Assembly (NCBI GenBank): GCA_045627885.1 | Contig: JAZQOM010000052.1 | Coordinates: forward strand, 1 to 17,221 | DNA: 17,221 bases | Direction: 5' to 3' | Source of the DNA: CALCTE01 sp045627885 | GTDB taxonomy: Bacteria > Bacillota > Clostridia > Oscillospirales > CAG-272 | Shown: one piece after another, positions 7,289 through 14,532 of the stretch | How the letters are laid out: each line of letters begins with the position of its first letter | Position numbering within the stretch: the first letter of the stretch is position 1 | Translations under genes and position numbers: made by a program | Notes under the pieces: model-generated | Seen by the model: the letters and a program-made list of their open reading frames with translations, nothing else | The model's database searches: none | What the model was told of the DNA's origin: nothing

Positions 7289-7332
7289 TATGCAAACTAT
7301 ATGCAAATTCGTGGAAATTTCCCGCAAATTTC
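7289..7332. promoter_or_regulatory. Candidate operator repeats in the hyd-guaA divergent region
   Basis: TATGCAAA occurs at 7289-7296 and 7300-7307, exactly 11 bp apart, placing both copies on one face of the helix. A 7-bp perfect inverted repeat GAAATTT-N5-AAATTTC follows at 7314-7332, just upstream of the guaA -35 box. Both lie between the two divergent promoters. I cannot name the regulator. Confidence 0.4.
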
Positions 7333-7345
7333 ATAAAAAAATGTC

Positions 7346-7374
7346 TTTACAAATCATAGATTTGGCAATATAAT
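7346..7374 (+). promoter_or_regulatory. Sigma-A-type promoter of guaA
   Basis: TTTACA (7346-7351), a 17-bp spacer and a perfect TATAAT (7369-7374) lie 31 bases before the guaA start. The leader is too short for a guanine riboswitch, so any purine control would be by a protein at the operator repeats or elsewhere. Confidence 0.8.
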
Positions 7375-7405
7375 AATATCAAATATTATCTTGGAGGGAA
7401 ATAAT

Positions 7406-8392
7406 ATGGACAGCTCAAATAAAAGACCGGATTCCATGCAGAGAATCGAGACACCGGAACTTGCAAAAGCATTCATTGACGAACAGATTGCAATTTTAAG
7501 AAAACAAATAGGGGACAAGAAGGTACTTCTTGCACTTTCGGGAGGAGTTGACTCGTCCGTTGTTGCCGCACTTCTCATCAAGGCAATAGGCAAGCAGCTT
7601 TACTGCGTCCATGTAAATCACGGACTTTTGCGCAAGGGTGAGCCCGAGCAGGTAATTAAAGTTTTCCGCGATGAGATGAACGCAAATCTCATATATGTCG
7701 ATGCAACCGACCGCTTCCTTGATAAGCTCGCCGGAGTATCGGAGCCCGAATCAAAGAGAAAGATTATAGGTTCTGAATTTATCAAAGTATTTGCCGAGGA
7801 GAGCAGAAAGCTCGACGGAATTGAATTTCTTGCACAGGGCACAATTTATCCCGATATCCTCGAGAGCGAAAAGGGAGTTAAGGCTCATCACAATGTCGGC
7901 GGACTTCCCGAAGACCTTAAGTTTGAGCTCGTTGAGCCCGTTAAGCTTCTTTACAAGGACGAGGTAAGAGTAGTCGGCAAGGCTCTCGGACTTCCCGACA
8001 ATATGGTATACCGTCAGCCGTTCCCCGGCCCCGGACTCGGAGTAAGATGCACCGGCGCTATCACCCGTGACCGCCTCGAGGCACTTCGCGAATCCGATGC
8101 AATTCTTCGCGAAGAATTCGCAAAGAACGGACTTGAGGGCAAGGTTTGGCAGTATTTCACCATAGTTCCCGATTTCAAGACAACGGGAATTACGAACGGC
8201 GAAAGAACTTACGAATGGCCCGTGGTTATTCGCGCCGTTAACACCAAGGACGCCATGTCTGCAACTGTCGAGCCGCTCGACTTCGATTTCTTGCAGCACC
8301 TCACACAGAGAATCACTTCGGAAGTAAAGGGCGTAAACCGTGTGCTCTACGACCTCACGCCGAAGGCTCCCGCTACAATCGAGTGGGAATAA
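7406..8392 (+). CDS. guaA: GMP synthase, stand-alone ATP-pyrophosphatase subunit
   Basis: This is the synthetase half of GMP synthase. It adenylates XMP and aminates it to GMP, the last step of guanine nucleotide synthesis. The 328-residue product has the PP-loop motif SGGVDSS (45-51), the family motifs HVNHGLLRKGE, FLAQGTIYPD, HHNVGGLPE and RQPFPGPGL, and the terminal KAPATIEWE. Bacterial GuaA is usually about 510-525 residues with an N-terminal class I glutamine amidotransferase domain. That domain is absent here, and the upstream DNA is a divergent promoter region. A separate glutaminase subunit encoded elsewhere, as in archaeal two-subunit enzymes, or use of free ammonia, is likely. ATG 7406 is preceded by GGAGGG; an in-frame TTG at 7391 overlaps that site and is unlikely. 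No convincing terminator separates it from the next gene, 53 bp on. Confidence 0.92.
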   Translation: MDSSNKRPDSMQRIETPELAKAFIDEQIAILRKQIGDKKVLLALSGGVDSSVVAALLIKAIGKQLYCVHVNHGLLRKGEPEQVIKVFRDEMNANLIYVDATDRFLDKLAGVSEPESKRKIIGSEFIKVFAEESRKLDGIEFLAQGTIYPDILESEKGVKAHHNVGGLPEDLKFELVEPVKLLYKDEVRVVGKALGLPDNMVYRQPFPGPGLGVRCTGAITRDRLEALRESDAILREEFAKNGLEGKVWQYFTIVPDFKTTGITNGERTYEWPVVIRAVNTKDAMSATVEPLDFDFLQHLTQRITSEVKGVNRVLYDLTPKAPATIEWE

Positions 8393-8445
8393 TACTGTCG
8401 GATTTTTTAATCTCATCGTTTGATACTGCGTATTGGAGGATATAA

Positions 8446-8940
8446 ATGAAGGTTTGCAAGCATTGTAATACCGAGTGTGACTTGTCTGTATCGGTGTGCC
8501 CATCGTGCGGAGGCGTTTCTTTCAACAACAAATGCCCTAATTGCGGCTCAATATACGAAGTCGGAAACTTTTGCCCGATTTGCGGAGTAAAAGCGAATGC
8601 CGTTGAAAAAGAATGCCCCAACTGCGGAACAAGGTATTTTTCCGTTGCCTGCCCTTCGTGCGGATACATCAAGGACAATCAAAAAAGCAACACACAAAAT
8701 CCGAGCATTACAAGGGAAGCACCTCTGACGCAGTATACAATAGTCACAAATAAGAAACAGTGCGATAAAGTACTCGCTTTGATTCTTTGCATTATTTTCG
8801 GATATCTCGGAGCTCATAAATTTTATGAGGGACGCGCAGGTATGGGAATTCTCTATCTGTGCACATTGGGCTTATTCGGTATCGGCTGGATAGTTGATAT
8901 TTTTGTATTGCTCGGCAAACCGGATAAATATTATGTGTGA
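8446..8940 (+). CDS. Zinc-ribbon and TM2-domain membrane protein
   Basis: The 164-residue protein has six CxxC pairs in its first 72 residues (C4/C7, C18/C21, C30/C33, C43/C46, C57/C60, C69/C72), which would make about three zinc-ribbon modules. A polar linker (about 75-105) leads to a C-terminal TM2 domain with two hydrophobic helices. The TM2 hallmark is visible as FGYLGAHKFYEGR (118-130) and the second helix ends WIVDIFVLLGKPD. The predicted topology is a short membrane hairpin with a cytoplasmic zinc-binding head, which could bind protein or nucleic acid. Its function is unknown. GGAGGA lies five bases upstream of ATG 8446. The gene follows guaA at 53 bp and may share its transcript. The 128 bp between its stop and the next promoter hold no clear feature beyond a weak AAGCA/TGCTT hairpin. 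Confidence 0.85.
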   Translation: MKVCKHCNTECDLSVSVCPSCGGVSFNNKCPNCGSIYEVGNFCPICGVKANAVEKECPNCGTRYFSVACPSCGYIKDNQKSNTQNPSITREAPLTQYTIVTNKKQCDKVLALILCIIFGYLGAHKFYEGRAGMGILYLCTLGLFGIGWIVDIFVLLGKPDKYYV

Positions 8941-9068
8941 TTCGTTATTCGTATTAGATATCAAAGCCGTGAGTTGATAAAAAAGCAATCTGCTTACATA
9001 TCATTTTGCAATAACGCGAAAAATCTGACAACCGCATTAAATTACTTGCATGGCAGGAAATTTAATAC

Positions 9069-9097
9069 TTTACAATATTATTATTTTGTGCTAAACT
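9069..9097 (+). promoter_or_regulatory. Probable promoter of the etf-lactate dehydrogenase operon
   Basis: TTTACA (9069-9074), a 17-bp spacer and TAAACT (9092-9097) lie about 30 bases before the etfB start. The -10 box matches only four of six positions, so it may need an activator. I see no operator palindrome such as expected for an LldR/LutR-type GntR regulator. Confidence 0.5.
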
Positions 9098-9136
9098 TAC
9101 AAGGAAAAATATACCGAAAGGAACATGACAGGCAGT

Positions 9137-9928
9137 ATGAATATCATTGTATGCGTCAAACAGGTCCCCGGCACCAACAAGGTTGAGGTTGACCCGGTAA
9201 CCGGCGTGCTTAAGCGCGACGGTGTAGACAGCAAGCTCAATCCTTATGACCTTTTTGCCCTGGAAGCCGCTTTCCGCATTAAAGAAAAGACGGGCGGTAC
9301 AATCCGCACGCTTTCCATGGGCCCGAATCAGGCAATCCCCGCTCTTCTCGAAACGGTTTATATGGGAGCAGACAGCGGCGTTCTTTTGAGCGACCGTAAA
9401 TTTGCAGGAGCCGATGTTCACGCAACATCGTATGCCATAAGCTCCGGTATCCGCAAGATGGGTGAGTATGACCTCATCATCTGCGGTAAGCAGACAACCG
9501 ACGGCGATACCGCTCAGGTTGGCCCTGAAATGGCGGAAATGCTCGGCATAGAGCACGCCGCAAATGTGCTTTCGATTGATGATGTCACAGATACCGATGT
9601 GACTGTGACGATGCACCTCGACAACCGCACGCAGAAGCAGCGTATGAAGCTCCCTTGCCTTATAACTATCGAAAAGGACGCTTTTACTCCCAGACTTCCT
9701 TCCTTCCGCAAGAAGAAGGAAACAAATTCGGACGAAGTTATCACCGTTTACTCCTCCGCTGACCTTGAGAATATCGATGCCGGCAGACTCGGACTTAACG
9801 GTTCTCCCACACAGGTTGAGCGTATATTCCCGCCCGTAAAAAACACGGACAAGGTTATCCACAACGGAGAAACCGGACAACTGTGCGGAGAGCTTTATGA
9901 ACTGCTTTCCGAGCGCAAATACATTTGA
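9137..9928 (+). CDS. etfB: Electron transfer flavoprotein beta subunit (LctB-like)
   Basis: EtfB binds the bifurcating FAD and an adenine nucleotide region and pairs with EtfA. The product (263 residues from ATG 9137) opens with the family sequence MNIIVCVKQVPGT, and has LNPYDLFALEAAFRIKE, SMGPNQAIPALLE, CGKQTTDGDTAQVGPEMAE and the LPCLITIEKD block. Length is normal. The start is uncertain: ATG 9125 adds four residues and lies only two bases after GAAAGGA, too close, while ATG 9137 lies 14 bases after it but gives the usual family N-terminus. The next genes are etfA (10-bp gap) and an FAD-linked dehydrogenase, the order of lctBCD in acetogens. This context suggests a NAD-linked, ferredoxin-coupled lactate dehydrogenase complex rather than a fatty acid oxidation ETF. 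Confidence 0.93.
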   Translation: MNIIVCVKQVPGTNKVEVDPVTGVLKRDGVDSKLNPYDLFALEAAFRIKEKTGGTIRTLSMGPNQAIPALLETVYMGADSGVLLSDRKFAGADVHATSYAISSGIRKMGEYDLIICGKQTTDGDTAQVGPEMAEMLGIEHAANVLSIDDVTDTDVTVTMHLDNRTQKQRMKLPCLITIEKDAFTPRLPSFRKKKETNSDEVITVYSSADLENIDAGRLGLNGSPTQVERIFPPVKNTDKVIHNGETGQLCGELYELLSERKYI

Positions 9929-9938
9929 GGAGGACAAG

Positions 9939-11135
9939 ATGGGACTTATAATACATAAAGAAAAAATCGACGCCGAGGCGGCTAAAAAACTTTGCGAAAT
10001 ATGCCCCTTTGGCGCTATAACCTGGGATGGAGATAAGCTTTCTATTAACTCCGCCTGCAAAATGTGCAAAATGTGCGTACGCAAGGGCCCCGAGGGTGCC
10101 ATAACCTTTGAAGAGGATAAGCCTTCACTTTCCTGCAACAAAGACGAATGGCGCGGCGTCCTCGTGTTTGCGGAGGCAAACGGAGGAAAGCTTCATCCCG
10201 TATCTCTTGAGCTTCTCGGCAAGGCAAAAGAGCTTGCCGCAGTAACGGGACATCCCGTGTATGCGCTTCTTATCGGAAGCAAGCTTTCCGATGCCGCAAA
10301 CGAGCTTCTCAAATACGGTGCGGATAAAGTATTTGTCTATGACGATGAAAGACTTGCGGAATTTGTTATAACGCCTTACGCAAATGCTTTCTCCGATATG
10401 ATTCAGAAGGTCAAGCCCTCGTCTATTCTCGTCGGAGCAACTCTGCTCGGCCGTTCTCTTGCACCGAAGGTAGCGGCAAGAGTTCATACAGGTCTTACCG
10501 CAGACTGTACCGTTCTCGAAATGAAAGAGAACACCGACCTTGTCCAGATTCGTCCCGCTTTCGGCGGCAATATCATGGCACAGATTGTCACTCCGCGTAC
10601 GCGTCCGCAGTTCTGCACCGTCCGTTATAAGATTTTCTCCGCTCCCGAAAAGGCTGAGCCTCACGGTGTGATTGAGCAGATGAAAATGGACGAGAAGATG
10701 TATCTCGGCGCAACCGAAGTGTTCGAGGTTATTCATCAGAAGGGCGAAGCCGATATATCCGATGCCGAAACGATAGTGGCAGTCGGACGCGGCGTTCGTT
10801 CTCAGGATGACCTTAAGATGATTGAAGAGCTTGCCGACCTCATCGGCGCTAAAATGGCTTGCACAAGACCTCTTATCGAATGCGGCTGGTTTGACGCAAA
10901 GAAGCAGATAGGTCTTTCGGGTCGTACGGTTAAGCCGAAGCTGATTATTACGCTCGGTATTTCCGGTTCTGTTCAGTTCGCAGCAGGAATGCGTTCTTCC
11001 GATATGATAATAGCGATAAACAGTGACCCCAACGCACCGATATTCGATATTGCTCATCACGGATTTGTCGGAAATCTTTACGATATCGTTCCCGAGCTTG
11101 TAAGTAAAATCAAGGAGGCGCGCAATGTACAATAA
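9939..11135 (+). CDS. etfA: Electron transfer flavoprotein alpha subunit with N-terminal ferredoxin-like domain (LctC-like)
   Basis: EtfA carries the electron-shuttling FAD. The 398-residue protein begins with a short ferredoxin-like domain with cysteines at C19, C22, C40, C43 and C46 (CEICPFGAI; ACKMCKMCVRKGP). The second motif has G50 where a classical 2x[4Fe-4S] ferredoxin has its fourth cysteine, so one [4Fe-4S] cluster is likely. The rest is the ETF alpha fold, with the FAD signature ITLGISGSVQFAAGMRSSDMI and INSDPNAPIFDIAHHG near the C-terminus. Such N-terminal domains occur in ETFs tied to ferredoxin-dependent dehydrogenases. ATG 9939 has GAGGAGG upstream; an earlier in-frame ATG at 9897 falls inside etfB. 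The gene overlaps the following dehydrogenase by 11 bp, which implies translational coupling. Confidence 0.94.
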   Translation: MGLIIHKEKIDAEAAKKLCEICPFGAITWDGDKLSINSACKMCKMCVRKGPEGAITFEEDKPSLSCNKDEWRGVLVFAEANGGKLHPVSLELLGKAKELAAVTGHPVYALLIGSKLSDAANELLKYGADKVFVYDDERLAEFVITPYANAFSDMIQKVKPSSILVGATLLGRSLAPKVAARVHTGLTADCTVLEMKENTDLVQIRPAFGGNIMAQIVTPRTRPQFCTVRYKIFSAPEKAEPHGVIEQMKMDEKMYLGATEVFEVIHQKGEADISDAETIVAVGRGVRSQDDLKMIEELADLIGAKMACTRPLIECGWFDAKKQIGLSGRTVKPKLIITLGISGSVQFAAGMRSSDMIIAINSDPNAPIFDIAHHGFVGNLYDIVPELVSKIKEARNVQ

Positions 11136-12519
11136 GATAACAACTGCAGATATAGAAAATCTTCGCGGTCTTGTTGCCGCCGACCGTGTACTTACAGGTG
11201 ACGCGATAAGCGAAGAACACAGCCACGACGAGCTCGGCGGCATTCGCAGAATGCCCGATGTTCTTGTCCGTGCTATGTCTACGGAAGAGGTTGCCGCAGT
11301 AATGAAATATGCGGATGAGCATCTTCTTCCCGTAGTCGTAAGAGGAAGCGGAACAGGTCTTGTCGGCTCCGCCGTCGCTTTGGAAGGCGGCATAATGCTC
11401 GAAACAACCGGAATGAACAACATTCTCGAGCTTGATGAAGAAAATCTTACGGTAACCGTTCAGCCCGGCGTTCTTTTGATGGACCTTGCGGCTTTTGCGG
11501 AAGAGCATAATTTCCTTTATCCGCCCGACCCCGGTGAAAAATCGGCTACTATCGGCGGTAACATCAGCACAAACGCAGGCGGAATGCGTGCAGTTAAGTA
11601 CGGCGTTACGCGCGACTATGTTATGGGACTTACAGTTGTTCTTCCCACCGGCGAGGTTGTTGAGCTCGGCGGAAAGATGGTCAAGAACAGCACGGGATAC
11701 AGTTTGCTTGACCTTATGGTCGGCTCCGAAGGTACTCTCGGCGTAATAACGGAAGCAACGCTTAAGCTTATACCGCTTCCCACGGTTACGACAAGCCTTC
11801 TTGTACCGTTTGCATCGGTAGAAGCGGCAATAGAGATGGTTCCGATTCTCGTAAAGAGCATGGCTTCTCTTACCGCAATCGAGTTCTTTGAACGCGGCAC
11901 GATTCTTTTCTCCGAGGAATATCTCGGAAAGAAATTCCCCGATACGCGTTCTCCCGCTTATCTGCTCTTAACCGTTGACGGCTCCGACAAGAGCGTTGTT
12001 GAGAAAGAGCTTTCGTCCGTTGCCGATTTGTGCATGGATAACGGCGCTCACGATGCTTATATCGTTGACACCGAAGAGCGCAGAGATTCCGTTTGGAAGG
12101 CACGCGGCGCATTCCTTGAAGCCATAAAGGCTTCTACAACAGAGATGGACGAATGCGATGTCGTTGTTCCGCGTAACAAGGTAGCTATGTTTATCGAATA
12201 TACTCACGAGCTCGCAAAAGAGCTCGGCTTGAGAATTCCGAGCTTCGGCCACGCCGGAGACGGCAACCTCCATGTCTACATCTGCCGCGATGAGCTTTCC
12301 GATGCAGAGTGGAAGACTTCTCTTGCAACCGCGTTTGAGCGTATGTACGCAAAATCCCGTGAATTCGGCGGAACTGTTTCCGGTGAGCACGGCATCGGAT
12401 ATGCTAAAAAGCAGTATATGCGCGAAACCGTAGGCGATAAGCAAATTGCACTGATGAAGGGAATAAAGGCGGCTTTCGACCCGCACACGATTCTCAATCC
12501 CGGCAAGCTGTTTGATTAA
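11125..12519 (+). CDS. FAD-linked D-lactate/glycolate dehydrogenase (GlcD/LctD-like)
   Basis: This flavoprotein oxidises a 2-hydroxy acid, most likely lactate, to the keto acid and passes electrons to EtfAB. The 464-residue product has the FAD_binding_4 domain (VRGSGTGLVGSA near 74; PPDPGEKSATIGGNISTNAGG; GSEGTLGVITEA) and the FAD-oxidase C-terminal domain with GHAGDGNLHVYI, GEHGIGYAKKQ and a terminal HTILNPGKLFD. Length fits GlcD/LctD. With etfB and etfA directly upstream, it matches the acetogen complex that couples lactate oxidation by NAD+ to reduced-ferredoxin oxidation. Substrate is inferred from synteny; glycolate or 2-hydroxyglutarate cannot be excluded. No lactate permease or racemase follows. 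The ATG lies inside the end of etfA behind AAGGAGG, and a strong palindromic terminator follows 15 bp after the stop. Confidence 0.92.
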   Translation: MYNKITTADIENLRGLVAADRVLTGDAISEEHSHDELGGIRRMPDVLVRAMSTEEVAAVMKYADEHLLPVVVRGSGTGLVGSAVALEGGIMLETTGMNNILELDEENLTVTVQPGVLLMDLAAFAEEHNFLYPPDPGEKSATIGGNISTNAGGMRAVKYGVTRDYVMGLTVVLPTGEVVELGGKMVKNSTGYSLLDLMVGSEGTLGVITEATLKLIPLPTVTTSLLVPFASVEAAIEMVPILVKSMASLTAIEFFERGTILFSEEYLGKKFPDTRSPAYLLLTVDGSDKSVVEKELSSVADLCMDNGAHDAYIVDTEERRDSVWKARGAFLEAIKASTTEMDECDVVVPRNKVAMFIEYTHELAKELGLRIPSFGHAGDGNLHVYICRDELSDAEWKTSLATAFERMYAKSREFGGTVSGEHGIGYAKKQYMRETVGDKQIALMKGIKAAFDPHTILNPGKLFD

Positions 12520-12534
12520 AGTAATATAAAATGT

Positions 12535-12564
12535 AAAAAATCCGACCGTACGGTCGGATTTTTT
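12535..12564. terminator. Perfectly palindromic terminator after the lactate dehydrogenase operon
   Basis: A 30-base perfect palindrome (AAAAAATCCGACCGT and its complement) ends in six T. It is symmetrical, so it can work in either direction. Its T-run ends one base before the next -35 box (12566). Confidence 0.9.
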
Positions 12565-12565
12565 C

Positions 12566-12594
12566 TTGACAAAACTGTTATAACTGTATATAAT
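12566..12594 (+). promoter_or_regulatory. Consensus sigma-A promoter of the GntR-ABC operon
   Basis: TTGACA (12566-12571), a 17-bp spacer and TATAAT (12589-12594) match the consensus at all twelve positions. Such a strong promoter is usually held down by a repressor, and a palindromic operator overlaps it. Confidence 0.9.
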
Positions 12595-12612
12595 ACTACA
12601 TATACAGTTATA
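12579..12612. promoter_or_regulatory. 13-bp inverted-repeat operator, probably for the GntR regulator
   Basis: TATAACTGTATAT (12579-12591) and its exact reverse complement (12600-12612) are separated by 8 bp. The left arm covers the spacer end and part of the -10 box. The right arm covers the likely transcription start and abuts the AGGAG ribosome binding site. A further half-like copy (ACTGTTAT, 12574-12581) precedes it. The position is ideal for autorepression by the encoded YtrA-type regulator; this assignment is inferred. Confidence 0.75.
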
Positions 12613-12622
12613 GGAGTGTTTT

Positions 12623-13000
12623 ATGGATATACTGATAGACAATAAAAGCGGCATACCTATATACGACCAGATATATTCGCAGATAAAGCAGCAGATAATC
12701 GACGGCAAAATTGCCGAAAACGAAGTTTTGCCGTCAATACGCGGGCTTGCAAAAGACCTGCGGATAAGCTTTATTACAACGAAAAGAGCTTACGATGAGC
12801 TTGAGAAGGACGGATACATTTATACTGTTCCCGCAAAAGGATGTTATGTGTCGGGGCTTAATTCGGAGCTTATGAGAGAGGAAAATCTAAAAAAAATAGA
12901 TAACAATATAGATGAAATCATAGAGCTTGCAAAGCTCTGCGGACTTTCAAAAGCAGAGCTTACAGATGTAATATTGTTCGGATTGGAGGAATATAAATGA
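12623..13000 (+). CDS. GntR-family transcriptional regulator, YtrA subfamily
   Basis: The 125-residue protein has a GntR winged helix at the N-terminus: GIPIYDQIYSQIKQQIIDGK, LPSIRGLAKDLRIS for the recognition region, and KRAYDELEKDGYIYTVPAKGCYV for the wing. Only a short helical tail follows (about 85-125), as in the YtrA subfamily, which lacks a large ligand domain. These regulators usually repress their own ABC transporter operon and respond to cell-wall-active peptides or antibiotics. The actual signal here is unknown. The gene sits directly behind a consensus promoter with a perfect inverted repeat. Its stop overlaps the ABC ATPase start as ATGA. Start ATG 12623 has AGGAG upstream. Confidence 0.93.
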   Translation: MDILIDNKSGIPIYDQIYSQIKQQIIDGKIAENEVLPSIRGLAKDLRISFITTKRAYDELEKDGYIYTVPAKGCYVSGLNSELMREENLKKIDNNIDEIIELAKLCGLSKAELTDVILFGLEEYK

Positions 13001-13842
13001 ACGCGATAGAGATAAAAAATCTGAGAAAGAGCTTCAAAGATTTCGAGATTGACGGGATAGACCTTGTGCTTCCGAGCGGTTGTATAATGGGACTTATAGG
13101 CGAAAACGGAGCGGGGAAGAGCACTGTAATAAAGCTGATACTCGGCATTCTCGAAAAGGATTCCGGCACGGTAAAGCTTTTCGGAAAAGACTCGTCGCAG
13201 AATATGTGTCTTATGAAAGAGGATATCGGCATTGTTCCGGATGAAGTGGGCATACCGTCATATCTCGATGCAAAGAAAACGGCAAATATTATGCGGCGCA
13301 GCTTTGCGCATTGGGACGATGACGAATACAACAGATTGCTTGAAAAGCTCTCTGTTCCGAAAAACAAAAAGTTTTCCGAGATGTCACGCGGAATGAAGAT
13401 GAAGCTCGGCATCGCGATAGCTATGTCGCACAACGCAAAGCTTCTGATTTTGGATGAAGCGACAAACGGACTTGACCCCGTCGTAAGAGATGAAGTTCTC
13501 GGACTTTTCTGGGACTTTACGCGGAAGGAAGACCATTCGATACTGATTTCTTCACACATAGTCAGCGACCTCGAAAAAATATGCGATTATATAGTATTTT
13601 TGAAAAAAGGAAAGCTTATGCTTTCCGATGAAAAGGATGAGCTTCTTTCACGATACGGCGCGATTATCTGCGCAAAAGAGAATTTACACGAAATTCCCGA
13701 GAAAGCGATAGTTCACAAAAAAGAAACGCCGTACGGAGTGGAGCTTGTTGTCAAAAAATCCGAGATTTCCGGATTGAAAGTAAATCCTATCAGCATAGAA
13801 GAGCTTTTTCTTGTTATGGCGAAGGAGGGCGGCGCTTTATGA
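12997..13842 (+). CDS. ABC transporter ATP-binding protein (YtrB/BcrA-like)
   Basis: This ATPase energises the permease encoded next. The 281-residue product has Walker A GENGAGKST (35-43), a signature loop MSRGMKMKLGIA (129-140) in place of LSGGQ, Walker B LLILDEATNGLDP (149-161) and the switch histidine H187 in ISSHIVSDLE. The Q-loop glutamine appears replaced (IVPDEVG, D82), as in several exporters of this group. The C-terminal 80 residues are the extra region common to ABC-2 exporters of bacitracin/acetoin type. It overlaps the GntR gene by 4 bp and the permease by 4 bp, so all three are probably translationally coupled. The substrate cannot be read from the sequence. Confidence 0.94.
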   Translation: MNAIEIKNLRKSFKDFEIDGIDLVLPSGCIMGLIGENGAGKSTVIKLILGILEKDSGTVKLFGKDSSQNMCLMKEDIGIVPDEVGIPSYLDAKKTANIMRRSFAHWDDDEYNRLLEKLSVPKNKKFSEMSRGMKMKLGIAIAMSHNAKLLILDEATNGLDPVVRDEVLGLFWDFTRKEDHSILISSHIVSDLEKICDYIVFLKKGKLMLSDEKDELLSRYGAIICAKENLHEIPEKAIVHKKETPYGVELVVKKSEISGLKVNPISIEELFLVMAKEGGAL

Positions 13843-14480
13843 GAGGACTGATGCTCAAGGATTATTATTCGATAATAAAAAACTGCCGAATGTATTTTAT
13901 AATTGTAGTAGTTTTTACTCTGTCGGCGCTTTTCGGTAACAATAATCTGTTTTTTATGTTTTATCCGGCGTTTATTGTCGGAATAATTCCTTCAACGCTT
14001 ATCGCATACGACGAACATGACAGATGGAATGAGTATCGCAAGACTTTGCCGTATTCCGATACCGCGTTTGTTGCGTCAAAGTATGCGATATCGATGATTC
14101 TTGCGGCGTTTACGGGAGTGTTCACCGCTATTGCAAATGCTGTTAAAATGGCGGCGACAGAATCGTTTTCGGCAAGTATGATACTTTCTTGTGCCATGAT
14201 TGTTATTGCCGTCGCGCTTATATCTTCGGCGATAAATCTGCCGTTTGTGTTAAGATTCGGCGCGGCTAAGGGGAGAATTGTCAGCATAGCCGTTACCTGC
14301 GCGGCTCTCGGAATTATATCTTTTATAAATATTCCGTCGGATAAGGGCGGAGTTGGAGTAAATATCGCGTCGATTATTCAAAAAATTCCGTTTTCGGTGA
14401 TACTGCTTATTGCCGCAATCGCGGCTTTTGCACTTTCGTTTGCTGTTGCACTTGCGCTGTATAAAACGAAAAAGGAATAA
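13839..14480 (+). CDS. ABC-2 type transporter permease
   Basis: The 213-residue membrane protein has about six hydrophobic segments and opens with MRGLMLKDYYSIIKNCRMY. The cytoplasmic motif YDEHDRWNEYRKTLPYSDTAFVASKY (from about residue 57) is typical of the ABC-2 membrane family that pairs with YtrA-type regulators. It forms the membrane half of the exporter with the preceding ATPase. Only one permease is encoded, so the transporter is probably a homodimer of each subunit. It ends 18 bp before a terminator hairpin. Substrate is unknown; peptide or antimicrobial export or resistance is the usual guess for this cassette type. Confidence 0.9.
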   Translation: MRGLMLKDYYSIIKNCRMYFIIVVVFTLSALFGNNNLFFMFYPAFIVGIIPSTLIAYDEHDRWNEYRKTLPYSDTAFVASKYAISMILAAFTGVFTAIANAVKMAATESFSASMILSCAMIVIAVALISSAINLPFVLRFGAAKGRIVSIAVTCAALGIISFINIPSDKGGVGVNIASIIQKIPFSVILLIAAIAAFALSFAVALALYKTKKE

Positions 14481-14498
14481 AAACTTGTTCAATAAATC

Positions 14499-14527
14499 AG
14501 GCGGCAGAAATATCTGCCGCCTTACTT
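14499..14527. terminator. Terminator after the ABC operon
   Basis: The arms AGGCGGCAGA (14499-14508) and TCTGCCGCCT (14513-14522) form a perfect 10-bp stem with a 4-nt loop, followed by TACTTTTACTT. The T-tract is imperfect. It may also serve the minus-strand remnant that ends at 14533. Confidence 0.75.
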
Positions 14528-14532
14528 TTACT

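Noticed and set aside
7201..7345. Rex (NADH-sensing) operator upstream of the hydrogenase operon
   Set aside because: I searched for TTGTTAA..TTAACAA or TTGTGAA-type palindromes and found only partial AT-rich matches.
7391..7405. TTG start extending GMP synthase by five residues
   Set aside because: The extension would translate through the GGAGGG ribosome binding site; ATG 7406 has correct spacing.
7375..7405. Guanine riboswitch in the guaA leader
   Set aside because: The predicted leader is only about 25 nt, far too short for a purine aptamer.
9897..9938. Upstream ATG for etfA inside etfB
   Set aside because: It lacks a ribosome binding site, and the family N-terminus begins at ATG 9939 behind GAGGAGG.
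9062..11423. Long minus-strand open frames (about 360 and 430 codons) opposite etfB, etfA and the dehydrogenase
   Set aside because: They are antisense shadows of well conserved genes, with no family resemblance and no ribosome binding sites.
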